The notes under the pieces are model-generated. The model saw nothing but the letters and a program-made list of their open reading frames with translations, had not been told where the DNA came from and did no database searches. This document shows, in pieces, positions 24,031 through 35,500 of a stretch of DNA of 64,000 nucleotides. The stretch's first letter is position 1, and every line of letters starts with the position of its first letter. The position numbers were made by a program, and so were the translations under genes. This DNA is from Cucumis sativus (Eukaryota > Streptophyta > Magnoliopsida > Cucurbitales > Cucurbitaceae), in the NCBI RefSeq assembly GCF_000004075.3, contig NC_026657.2:4030001-4094000 (forward strand), written 5' to 3'.

Positions 24031-24335
24031 TTTACATGTGTTTGAAGTTATTATAGTTTGATTAGAATAGAGTGTGTTTTGAGTATAGATTATTTTAATT
24101 TGGATTATAATACTATGTGTTACATTATTTTAGTTTGATAAGAAAATAGTAAACTCTATAACAAATAATTAGAAAATGATGAATGTACGTCAAATAGTAA
24201 ATAGTAAATACGGTAGTAAATAGGAACTGTTAGAAAGTTTTAAAATAGTATTTATGTACTTAATTGAAGACTTTAAATAGTATTTACGGCAACAATATGT
24301 GGTAATTATAGTCATAAGCAATCTTTAACCCAAAA
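24031..24335. mobile_element. Decayed second copy of the 6516-6853 MITE
   Basis: The interior matches the first copy in order: a TTATAGT start, TGTGTTTGAAGT-like words, TTATTTTAGTTTGA-AAGAAAATAGTAAAC, an AAATGATGAATG block, and the end GTAATTATAGTC. The terminal repeats are mostly lost. It lies about 220 bp upstream of the trigger-factor start. Confidence 0.55.
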
Positions 24336-24839
24336 GGTTCCTTATTTGTCTTCTTCCTCTTTTCAAGTACACGATTCCAATTTTCTGTTTATTTGTTTAT
24401 GAATTATTTGCTGGCCCGACTATAGAATAGTTTACTTTCTTGTAAGTATACATTATTTCATCGATAAACTTAATGGTAAAAACGTTTCGAGAGTTGTTTT
24501 AAAAAAAAAAATTCAAACGTTAAAATGAAAATTTTCAAAGTTCAGAGTAACCTACTAATAATTATTTGTTTTTTAAGTAAAAAAATAACGCAAGGGATTT
24601 AAACATCCAACCTGAGAAAATAATATACATCAATTATCAACCCACGTAACCGAAGAGCTTTGAACTGAGTGGCTATATATGTTAGAGTAGAAGTATTTAT
24701 GAAGTTAACAGTGTTTAGTTACAATGATGCTTATATCTTTGGATGAAGCATATAGATTAACTTTTTATATCATTACTTGATTCATCACTTCTTGTTTTTA
24801 CCCTTTTGGATCACACAAAAAATTGCAAAATTCAAGCCT

Positions 24840-24909
24840 AAGATATAACAATAGTTGTAATTATACCTTCAATTAAGATATAACAATAGCTGTAATTATA
24901 CCTTCAATT
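24840..24909. repeat. 35-bp tandem duplication
   Basis: Two adjacent 35-bp copies, 24840-24874 and 24875-24909, begin AAGATATAACAATAG and differ at one base. This is a recent local duplication. Confidence 0.9.
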
Positions 24910-25417
24910 ACACCATGTTTATACCAGTATAAAAATTAGACCCTCAAACATACATAAATCTAAGTATGAGAATCTCATTTGGTCCAAGAATAAGTAAAAG
25001 ATTAAATGGGATCTAAAAAAATGGAAGACAAAATGTAAACAAAAATAAAGTAAATCCCCAGCAACATCTATTTATATTTAGTATAGATTATAAATTGCTC
25101 CTGCTGTTAAAATGTAGGCATCATTCTGTTTCTGTTCATCTTTGACAGAAAGCCCTTTGTTAACTTTTTGACAAAAAAAATGCCTCAAAGAAAGTGTTTG
25201 CATATTCTGAATTTGAGCTGACAGGAAATCATGGAAATACTCTCATATCTCTCTGTAAATACATAACGAAATCAAATTTTATCCAAGCAATGAATTGTTT
25301 TTCTTTCCCTGTCCAATCTAACAAGTCTAGATTAGGCATCTCCTCTTCCATAGAAGATTCCGTATAGCAAAACTTCTCTTTTTATACCAAAATATCCATC
25401 CTTCCAATCCTTCAAAT

Positions 25418-28400
25418 TCAACCTTGAGATCCCTTCTCGGTTGCGTCACCCGTTGCACCATCCTCATTCTCCACGGCTTTTGTAACACCAACTTCGGCAG
25501 GTCGAAGTACTCGCTCATGAAGCATGTACCCTTTCTATTGACATAAACAACAAAATAACAGTTAGGGGTTTGCAGTTATCATAGCTTTGATGCAAATTCT
25601 AACATTAGCTCTGCTTCAACAAGACAAACAGATGCAAGTATAATGTTATATCATACATGTTTAGTTATTGTGTTTGACTTTGCCCCCGCTAGGGTAACAA
25701 GCCCACGCTATTAAAACTTGTGGAATGCAAAGATACCGTTACCCGGTCTTCTTCTGTTTAAGGACTAGATAACTCTAATAAAATATTAGTACATGCACAT
25801 ATATGATCACCTCACTTATAGAGGTGTGCGAACAGTTTTACTTTTAACTTGATATTTCAAAATATACATTACATTACATCCGGTCTAATTCAGTAACCAT
25901 TAACTAAAAAATCAATACTGTGATTAATACTTTCTTTTCTCAACAAGTTCTTTATAAATCTGGTATTGAGCTATAGAAAGCATCGCACATCTCAATGGCA
26001 AACTCTGAGAGAAGCTTTTCATTTACTGAGTTTTTCTTCTACCTCCGGAAACTTTTCCCAAACATTTCTGGCCCATAGCATCACCCCCCCCCCCCCCCCC
26101 CCCCAATGCAGATCTCAAGAAACATCAAGGATTTAATTCCCTTTCCTAACTGTTATTCTTTTTTGGGTTTTGAAGCCATTTTTTCATAATGCTAATAGAT
26201 TAAGAATGTCAAGTTATTATCCTGGCCTATTTTTCTTATATCATTTGCAATTTATTCTTGCTACAGCGATTGGATTTAAAAAAGGTCATACAATAGGCGA
26301 TTTGTTCATTTGGTACTAATATAGTAGATGAGCACCACTAAGAATGTTTTTAACTATTTCTTTAAGAATTTATTCTCATTAAATGTAAGATCCATTCTTG
26401 TTCCCTTAAGCTTGAGCAGCACTCCTAGTGTAGAGACCAGAAGCTCAGAACGAATTTCAGAAAAATAGATTAAATGGCAATGTCTCGTTATCTAATTTCA
26501 CCCCTCAGAAAACAAGCTGAAATGAAGGCTATCTCCCCTTACGAAAGAACCAGGAGTGGTCCAGACACCATAAGTTCTCAGAACAATCTCCTATAAAACA
26601 TTAATTTCATAGATGTTTCATTATCCTACTATTCAACATATTATATTTTCTCTTATATAAAAAATTCTTTATACATTTCAGCTATTCACTAAAGAAACCT
26701 CACCTATTTTTGCACTTCATGCTTTAGTGCGCTAACCACTTCAAAAAATACAAGGCTACATACTTGATAACACACAAACCACTTAAATCTAAAACTTTTA
26801 AAACAGTATGCTCATGCTACGTAGTTATTTCCCCCCAACAAACCCCATTAATCAAATAGAAGCTACCTGATCTGAAGATTAGGTGATTCATTCTTTTATG
26901 CAACCAAATAGAAGCTAGTGCTCCCCAATTTTATACTCCCTATACAACCAAAACAATGGCTACCCAAGCTTATAGTCCCCATTTTATGCTATACAAATCC
27001 ATGGTTAATACAATTGTGAGCTAAAACACCCTTGTAACATTTGAGTTCATAGCTTTTTCTTCTACTCGAAGTCAGGCCATAATGATCACCAAAAATAAAA
27101 ACAAACATTTATAATTTACACCAGATTTTCAAAATTGTAGAAACAAACGAAGACATCCATATTTGCTATGAATATCTCCTAAGATTTTGTACCCACATCT
27201 AAATGTATAGGAAACAAAGATATTCAGACAACTTACAAGTTATAGATACAACCAATTCTCTTGTGCTAGAGCTACAAATTAACCCTTGCCTGATGGCTCT
27301 TGAGAAAAATTAATTGATCAAAGAAAAAGCTCACAAAATTACTGTTTAATTATTTATGAGAACGTAAACTTTGTCTACCCTAAAATTTGCCACACACGAA
27401 CTTCATATGCAAACTAAAGGTGTATGAAGAATTTGAAATACCATAATAGTAAAATGTAGAAAACAATGATTAGGGCCACAGGAAATACCTTCAATACAGC
27501 TGCAACAGTACCAGGTGCCTTAGAACCATCTGGTACTTGAAAAACTGCATTGTGCCTATGTGGATCAAATGGCTCATTTGTAGGATCAAACATTTCCACT
27601 CCATACTTCTTTAACACCTGCAAGCAACAAAATTTAGTTGAACTTCACTGCCACATATATGCCATGGAGAGTCAAAATCAGACGGAGATACCCATTGACC
27701 AATTAGTTAAGTTGAATTTAATATTTTAAATTTATAGTAATGCAGCAGATGGCTTCAATTGGCTAATTCTTCACATAGAACTTACAAGTTCGACGGGATC
27801 AAAATTCTCACCATTTTACCCAATCATACAACTTAGAAATTGAAATATAAAATACATGAGATGCCAACAACCTAAACAAATTGACATGGGTTCTTCTTTC
27901 ATAAAATTTGAGGAACTTCACCACTTAAATCATCCAATTATTAATGTAATAAAAACAGATTCAAGTGAACAGCAAACCTCAAGAACAATTTGTGCATGAG
28001 ATACTAACCTCAGACAGCTGTTTCTCCGTCATTTCAACACCGTCAATAAGTGTTTTCAGTAAGGGTACTGCCCCTGAAGAGTCATTAGTTGAATCAATCT
28101 TTGAGAAACTTCCCTTGACTACGGATGAAGCTCGTCCTAGATTGTCTGCAACGTCCAGCAAACTCTTTGCAAAGTTCTACAATACATATAAATGATTGAT
28201 GTCAGGAGAGAGTCTTGTAAGTGAATATTAATGCATTCCCCCATGTCATTGCAACATGATAACAAATGTTAAAGACCATAGATAGGCATTCCCATGTCAT
28301 TGCAAATGTCCAGCAAACTCTTTGCAAAGTTCTAAAATACATACAAATGATGGATGTCAGGAGAGAGTCTTGTAAGTGAATATTAATGCATTCCCCCATG

Positions 28401-29346
28401 TCATTGCAGCATGATAACAAATGTCAGAGACCATAGATGGGCCAAACTTAAATCAAAACCTGTATAGCAAACTTCTTCGAATTCTCAGCTTCACGCTTTG
28501 TCCTGGCCATCACATTCTCCATCTCTGCGTAAGTGCGAATAACCTTATCTTGCATTTGTTCAATCTCTTTGTGCTTTACCTTCAAAAGCTCTTCCTTCTC
28601 AGCTACAACTTTCACCAGATCATCCATGGAAAGATTGTCATCGCTATCAGAATCTGAAACAGAAATCAGAGTTGTTAGTACTCCATCAAATACATGCATC
28701 AAATATCAACATCCGGATATGAAACCTGATTCTCCGGTTCGACCATTAGTTTCAGCCGTTGGCTCTGCATTAGTTTTAGAGCCCCCATTCCTTGGAACTG
28801 TATTGCCATTTTCCTTATTAGAAGTCTCAGGGGATGCAGATGTTGATAATCCATGTTTTTGAAGAAAAAATGAACGATATAACGTTGATTCCTGAATAGA
28901 AAAAGAATTATAAACGCTCTCCAATTTAAGAAAATATATTAAAAAATACACCAAAGTTGATCAACAATATTAAATCCAAGACACCCAGAAAAGGAACTAA
29001 GATGGGGGAGGTCCCAAATGCTTACAACAACAGAAAAGAATTAAAAGGCAACTAAAATCATATAAACTTTATAAAAATGGAAGGAATTCGAATAACTAAA
29101 TTGCAGTCACGTTAGAAATTTTGAGAAAGTCCCAAAACCCTAGCTAAACCCTCGTAGCAGAAAACAAAACGGAGTAAGTAGCAGGTGTTTAAATCGAACC
29201 TTGTCTTTTGATTGGTTAGCAAGAGAGTGCAATCGATTAGTGAGAATTGGGAAGTGAATGGGTTTGTCGGATTGAGGGGCCGACGAGAGCAGCGAGCTGC
29301 GAAGAATGGTGCGGGAGGAGCGTGAGAAAAGCTTCGTGACGAACAT
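25418..29346 (-). CDS. GrpE nucleotide exchange factor, mitochondrial (Mge1)
   Basis: This is the nucleotide exchange factor for mitochondrial Hsp70, needed for import and folding. It has about 306 aa in six exons: 29346-29200, 28891-28726, 28653-28460, 28176-28009, 27617-27489 and 25534-25418. All introns are GT-AG and the phases match. The first 49 residues (MFVTKLFSRSSR) are Arg/Ser-rich, a typical presequence. Exon 3 codes the long coiled-coil (DDLVKVVAEKEELLKVKHKE, then EMENVMARTKREAE). Exons 4-6 hold the four-helix and beta-wing part, with LLDVADNLGRA, GVEMFDPTNEPFDPHRHNAV and GYMLHERVLRPAEVGVTK, all GrpE signatures. An in-frame ATG three codons upstream (29355) is a less likely start. 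The last intron (1.95 kb) has a 21-base C run, and intron 3 carries a duplicated piece of exon 4. Confidence 0.94.
26084..26104. repeat. Poly-C tract of 21
   Basis: An uninterrupted run of 21 C lies inside the last GrpE intron. Such a run is rare in this AT-rich setting. Its exact length is the kind of value sequencing often gets wrong. Confidence 0.9.
28153..28440. repeat. Tandem duplication spanning the 5' edge of GrpE exon 4
   Basis: Copy A (28153-28285) and copy B (28308-28440) are each 133 bp, aligned without gaps at a period of 155 bp and differing at few positions. Copy A includes the first 24 bases of exon 4 and its acceptor. Copy B keeps the acceptor (TTTTAG before AACTTTGC) but lies in intron 3. 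Confidence 0.92.
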
Positions 29347-29359
29347 GGCTAACAATGAT

Positions 29360-32300
29360 AAAGGTGAAGAAAAGGCGGAGAGGAAGATGGGATAAAGGTT
29401 TGTCCAGGCGAAGGAAGGGAAAGGAACAAAGAGAAATGTGGTTGAGGAGAAGAAGAAGACGAGGGAGGAAGGAAGGAAGGAAGGAAGAAGAAGAAGAGGG
29501 TTTTGCGGTGGCTTTAAGGGGAATTGACGAAACTACCCCGTTACTTTTGTTTGAGTAAACGACGTCGTTGTAGTTGCTTGAGGAAGAGGTTGTGTTGATT
29601 TACATATACGTCACCTAACTCAAAATAACATCAAAACTAACACAAAGGAACACGTATTTGTAAGAATGATAGTTGTTTGTTTTCTTTATGGGAAAAGTTT
29701 TCAATTTATACTCCCAACTGATTTAAATAGATTGAATCATTAGTTTAATATTTATAAAAGTTTTAGATTTAAATTAATATAATTATTAGTAAGATATAAC
29801 TTCCACTATCAATTCATATCTTTCAATTATTAGTACAAACAATGTTTTTTTAACAAAACAATTCATTAAACAAAATCCTGTTTGTAAGAAAAACAATAAA
29901 TTAACCCTAGATTGGTTTTTTGGTTTTAATATCAAATTAATTAATTTTAACTTTTTTTTGTATGAAACAAATTTGAATTTTTTATTGATAATTTTATTAT
30001 TTTAAATATTACTAAAAGAAAAGAAATATATGAGATGTGATCAAATAATCAAATTAAATCAGTTAGAGAAAGTCACCCAAAGTTAAGAGTAACGCATGTG
30101 ACTTTTGATTTTGAATTGGCTTTAAAAAAGAAAGCTAATTTAATATTATTATTTGTGTTTGTGTCTAACAACTATTTTTTAAAAAATAATGCTTTAAAAA
30201 GATAATTTTCAAAATGATATATTATCATATTAATATACATGTTTGTGAACAACTAATTGCATCTTATGACTCAAAATTATCGTGGATTTCAATATATTTT
30301 TTCTCTTTTTAAATACTTTATTTTCATCTAATTTTTAAGAATTTTTTTTTTATAATCCCAAGTCACCGTTGATAGTCTTTTAAAGCTTCTAATCTTGTCA
30401 TTTAGATAATTCTTATTTACGGTTAACTCAAAATATTGTATATTAATTTTTTTAGAGTTTTTTTTGTTTAAAGCTTCAACATATTGTGATGGTTGAATCC
30501 TAATCCGTGGAAATGATCGATTTTGCTCTTGAACCCAAACAAGGAGCAAATGGTGGTTCTCAACTATATTATGTGGAAAGAGTCAAATTGAGGATTTTCA
30601 ATCACAATCCCAAGAGATCCTTAAAAATATGGATGTAGGTCGAGCTTGACCAAACCATGGTAAATTTGAGGTGTCCTCTTCTCTAACTTTGTTCTAATTA
30701 TTTTTTCATTTAATTTTAGTTGCATATTCTTGTTGGTTGAGATTGATTGTATACTCTATTACATTCTTTTTATTTTATTTTCTTTTCTTTTTATCAAATT
30801 TGTTATTTAGCATAAATTAGCTAATTTTTTAATTAATTTAAAAATTATTTAATTAATTTAATTTGGATATATTTATTAAAAAGTTCAACTAAAACCCCTA
30901 TTCATCCCTCTAAAGTTGCCATACCGATCCAACAACACACCCCTTAAATAATCATAGACCTAAACGAGTCTTGCACGATCCAATGGATCTACTCAAACTA
31001 ACCTAATTCATTCCAACAATCCACTTTCAAGTGAAAACCACAAAACTTGACTCTAGTGATCCTAATTTTAAGCTTGAAAAAAAAAATTAAGAATTGTAGA
31101 ATCGTCGTGACAAGGAGTGAATAGGAATTCTTCAAATTGATCTTCACAAATACAATAAATCTCTCAAAAATAAAATGAAAAGTAAAGTTAAAGAGCTTGG
31201 CAAGAGTAAAACTAAAAAATGAATGAATTATAAAGTCAGTTACTTTGAGATTAAGTGCCAAAACGCCATCAAAAATTAATGAAGTGACGTAAGATGGATC
31301 TATCACAAACCAAAAGCCTATATTCGTGTTGCTTTGTTGTTCATAGTTATTTGCATATGTTTAATTTTGATGAGGTCAATTACTATCATATCAATATAAT
31401 TCAAAATAGTGTATAAATCATATCGTGACATATCTATAGTTTCTACTTCTACTCTAAAATTTAGCATTACGTGTTTGTACCTCCATCTCTTATGGATGGT
31501 TTGTTTACCTAATGATTTCAAAATGTTGCAAAATTTGAATACACTTTGTTGCCATATCAAACTAAATTAGGTGCATTGATAACTTATGACAATCTCATAT
31601 ATTCCGCACATCCCGCCTTACTTAACTACATATAAGAATGATCAAACCTTGAAAAAAGAACTCAGGCCAATTATCTTTTGAAGAAAGAACTCTTAATGTT
31701 AAGTTAGAAGTGACTTTAGTCTATTATATAACAAAATTTATGCTTAATTTATTTGTTTATTATCATGTAAAATTGAATGAATATTTGAAAAATTATTATA
31801 AATGACAAAATTGATAAAAATATTCAAATAGCAAAAATTTCAAAATTTAATCAATATTTTGGTTCATTTTTATTTCAAAAAACAGCATATGATATTTTCT
31901 TTTCATAAACAAAACGGTATACCAAAATAGTCATTCAAAAATTGCGAAAGAGGTTAACTTATATTTAATACAATACTCAAGATATCCTTAAGAAATACTC
32001 AAAGGATTCCTTGAACATTTCATTTCGCTTTTTAAAGTAGTAATAATAATATTATTAATAAATCATTTCTTACCTCTTAAACTTAATTGAGCTAGCCATC
32101 AATTTCCTCTCACGTGGAACAAAATATTTAATACAATACTTGAGATACACAATATTATAACAAAACTATTAAATAAATATTCAACAATTATAACTAAAAG
32201 AATTCTCAATTTACCAATAAAACAAAATTCTCTATGCATGGAGGTATACATGACGAAACTGAATGTTAAAAGTATACCTGAATGGCAAAGCTCCAATAAA

Positions 32301-32533
32301 TACAAAATAATACATATGAATTGTTTTAATTATTATTAAATAGAAAAATAACTTGAAAGAATGAATGCTGATGGACAAATTAATGCTTGCTAACTATGCT
32401 TCCAATAGACTATACTTATAATTATACATTATAATAATTAAAACATTGATATTGGGGTTAAAACATTTAAGTTCAAGAAAACCTTGAATGAATGTTAAAG
32501 CAGCCGTGTGCGTACCTGAAACTCCGATCTCAT
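29360..32533. other. Intergenic, GrpE promoter side and TE debris
   Basis: Near 29360-29560 the plus strand is purine-rich (GGAAGGAAGGAAGG), so on the GrpE strand it is a CT-rich leader. The rest is AT-rich. A piece at about 30480-30935 resembles a retrotransposon leader (separate entry). No gene is seen. Confidence 0.5.
30480..30935 (+). mobile_element. Possible retrotransposon leader remnant
   Basis: It contains AAGGAGCAAATGGTGGTTC near 30541 and CCCCTATTCATCCCTCTAAAG near 30894. Phrases of this kind occur in the leader and gag region of plant Copia elements. There is no coding frame and there are no LTRs. The match is from memory only. Confidence 0.25.
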
Positions 32534-35500
32534 TTAGTCATAGGGATTTCTAAAGTTCTTCAAAAGGTCTGGGACATCATATCCCAACATGTCATCCACC
32601 GACTGAATCATTTTTGGTTTCAACTTTTCAAATTTGTCGAAGTTGTAACCGCTTAATGTTTCTCGGAATTGTTCGACGTTTGGGAAATCTCCAGCGGGTA
32701 AGTGATATTCTCTTTGTACCTGTGAGTTACTAAGAGTTTTAAGTATACCATACCTTGGGAGTTGTTATCTGTAGATACGAAGTTTAGGCTGCTAACAATA
32801 ATTTTAATGAAATACCTTTCCGAATTCATCAGCCAAATTATCGATTAGTCGCTGTTGGGTCTTGGCTTTGCCGATCATGGTAGGCATCTCTTTCCTAAGA
32901 TGGCTTATAATGTAGGCATGAATTTTAGCAGCTCTTGCTCGCTTAACGAATTCATTAATCTGTCAAAACCATTGTTATCAGAAACTTTCTTCTTTCCGAG
33001 GAGAAAGGAGGGTGGGGCATTTTTGAGGAGACCATTTTCAAATCCATAAAATATTATATTACACAAATAAATACCATTTCAATCAGAAAAATAAGGATAG
33101 TTAGACTTGGGAAACTCACTCTTCTATCACATGCCTTCTTTGGGATATCCTTCAAATCAGAAAGAAGATCTTCCTGTTCTTTTTCAAAGAGGTCTTTTCC
33201 GAGCGGACCTGTAACGGCTTCATTAACAGGTTTGTCATTAAACGAGCTGTCACAAGGAAACACGTGAATGTATGAGCAAGACATCCCCATCAGCATAAGA
33301 ATCCTATCAAACTAATGGTCTGGACAATGAAATGTCAACTAGATGGTAATATATGCAAAATGAAGCACTAGAATGTCCTAAAACAATTTTCAACTACATG
33401 TGAATTGGCAAGATGCATCATTGTCAACTATTCCATTAGAAACCACTCATCATAAATTGCATAAATCGATTTAGCTGATAAAAATTTAAAAATGAAAACA
33501 AAAAGTTTACTAGTATTATATCAAAGCAAGAGACCGCACCCAATATAAACACGTACAACCTCAGGAGTATTCAGAACCTTCCCAAGCGACCACATTAATG
33601 CTCCATAAACCCTCATCAACTGAAATATCCAAAAGAGAATATTAGATTACCTGAGGCCATATATTTCATCTTGTAAAAAGTAAACCAGAGTAAAGATAAA
33701 AATAATAATATGAATAGTAATAAGTTACTTGCTGCGTGTCAACTTGGTCTGCCTTGTTCAAGACTACTCGAATTTTGTCATCATGCCCACGTAATGAAGC
33801 TATAACCCGTTTGAATTCATCACTAATATCAAGTTTATGGGGATCAAATAAAAGTAAAATAAGATCGCACTTGGCAGCAAACCATGATGTAACAGATGTA
33901 AACTCATATGCTCGCTGTGTTCGTTGTTTTTCTCCAGACAGAACTCCAGGAGTATCCACAAACGTAATGTGTTCTAGCAGCTTCACAAAAAATAACAGAT
34001 TAAGGCCATGAATAGAGTATTAAAATCCATATTCATGGCAACAACAAATTATATTCTTACAGGATGCGGCATTTGTGAACACTCAAATTTTGATAGAAAA
34101 GAAGTTCCAAATGTTGTCAGACCATTAAATGGCATGTCTGCTTGGACAGCAATCGTATTTCCAGGAATGCTTCTTTCATCAGGTCCAGACTAAAAGGGAG
34201 CAAACAACAATGAATTAGGTTTGAAGACCCAATGGTGATCTGTTCTTTTGTAATTTTCGAATTTAAAATGAAAAAAAAAAAAAAAACTACAAAATTGACA
34301 TCCATCTTTGATACCCATAAAATTTTCAAAGAAATTTAAGACGAAACTTTCACACCACCACCAGAAAGCATGAACAAAATACTTCATGGAGTTTAGTTTT
34401 GTTCTCCTTCTCAGAAACAAAGGCTAAAAAAGATGCAGCAGAAACTATTATAATGTGTAGTAAATGATCAATTTTCACAGAATAAAAAGCATGTGGCAAG
34501 AAGACAAAACCAGATAAGAGTGTCTACGAATTAAATAGAAATGATCAACCATGCATAAAAAGTGAGAGATACAATTGAAGTAACAAGTAATACAATTTGT
34601 TCAGAATCTGCAAAACAAAAATTGTCAAACGGTTTTATTTCATCCACATGCTGCTTCCACAGGGGGAGAACATATTTGAAAAAAGCACTTACCATAACAA
34701 CAACAAATCTGTCAGTTGTAGGTTCTGGTCCAATGTGGGCTCCTACCAAAAGTGAATAAAATGGGAAAGAAAATTGAATCAATATCAGATGTTCATGTTC
34801 AAGACACAAAAATGGTCCCCTGTTGAGAGTAGGGGTGAATGATTGGTATGTGAGCGGGGCGTGGGGGGAAGGAGGGGACCTCATCCCTCACTCTCTGACT
34901 CATGGAAACCTCCTACTGCTTTGGGAAAGTACTTTGTACTCTCAACATAACAAGTACAAGATCTCATGTCTCACCTGGATAACTGCTTTTCAGCAGATGT
35001 TTGATAAATGTCGTTTTGCCGGTAGAGTATTGACCCAAAAGCATAACCATTGGTTTAGCATCGAAGTCACTATTTGCCTGAATCATAGGACAACCCAACA
35101 TAAATATATACTCACATTGTAAAAACAATGGTCCAACATACCATCAAAGCTAAATAAAAAGAATATATTTAAGAGAGAAATAATCTCACATGATATATGT
35201 AATGAAATATACAATTAAAATGCAAAAACAATGCCACTCACCAGTAATGGAGAAACAAAATCATTAAATCGATAACTAACTTCTAAGGGCTTCAACTTCT
35301 GAATATAAAGTCTTTTCAAACCATCAACGATCGATGTAACGGAAGAAAGAGGTATCTGAAACAGAATTTTGGTTTCAAAGTCATAAGCCCAGACACCAAG
35401 TTGACACTGCTAAATGTTCATGATCACAAACCTTTTTAGATGACTTCGATGAAAACCAACTTGCTGAAACAGGTGACTGCCCCTTAGAGCTACCTGCAAA

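Larger units (their letters stand above)
23808..25417. other. Intergenic between trigger factor and GrpE
   Basis: This holds the trigger-factor promoter on the left, a decayed MITE copy, a 35-bp tandem duplication and the GrpE 3'UTR on the right. No gene is seen. Confidence 0.55.
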
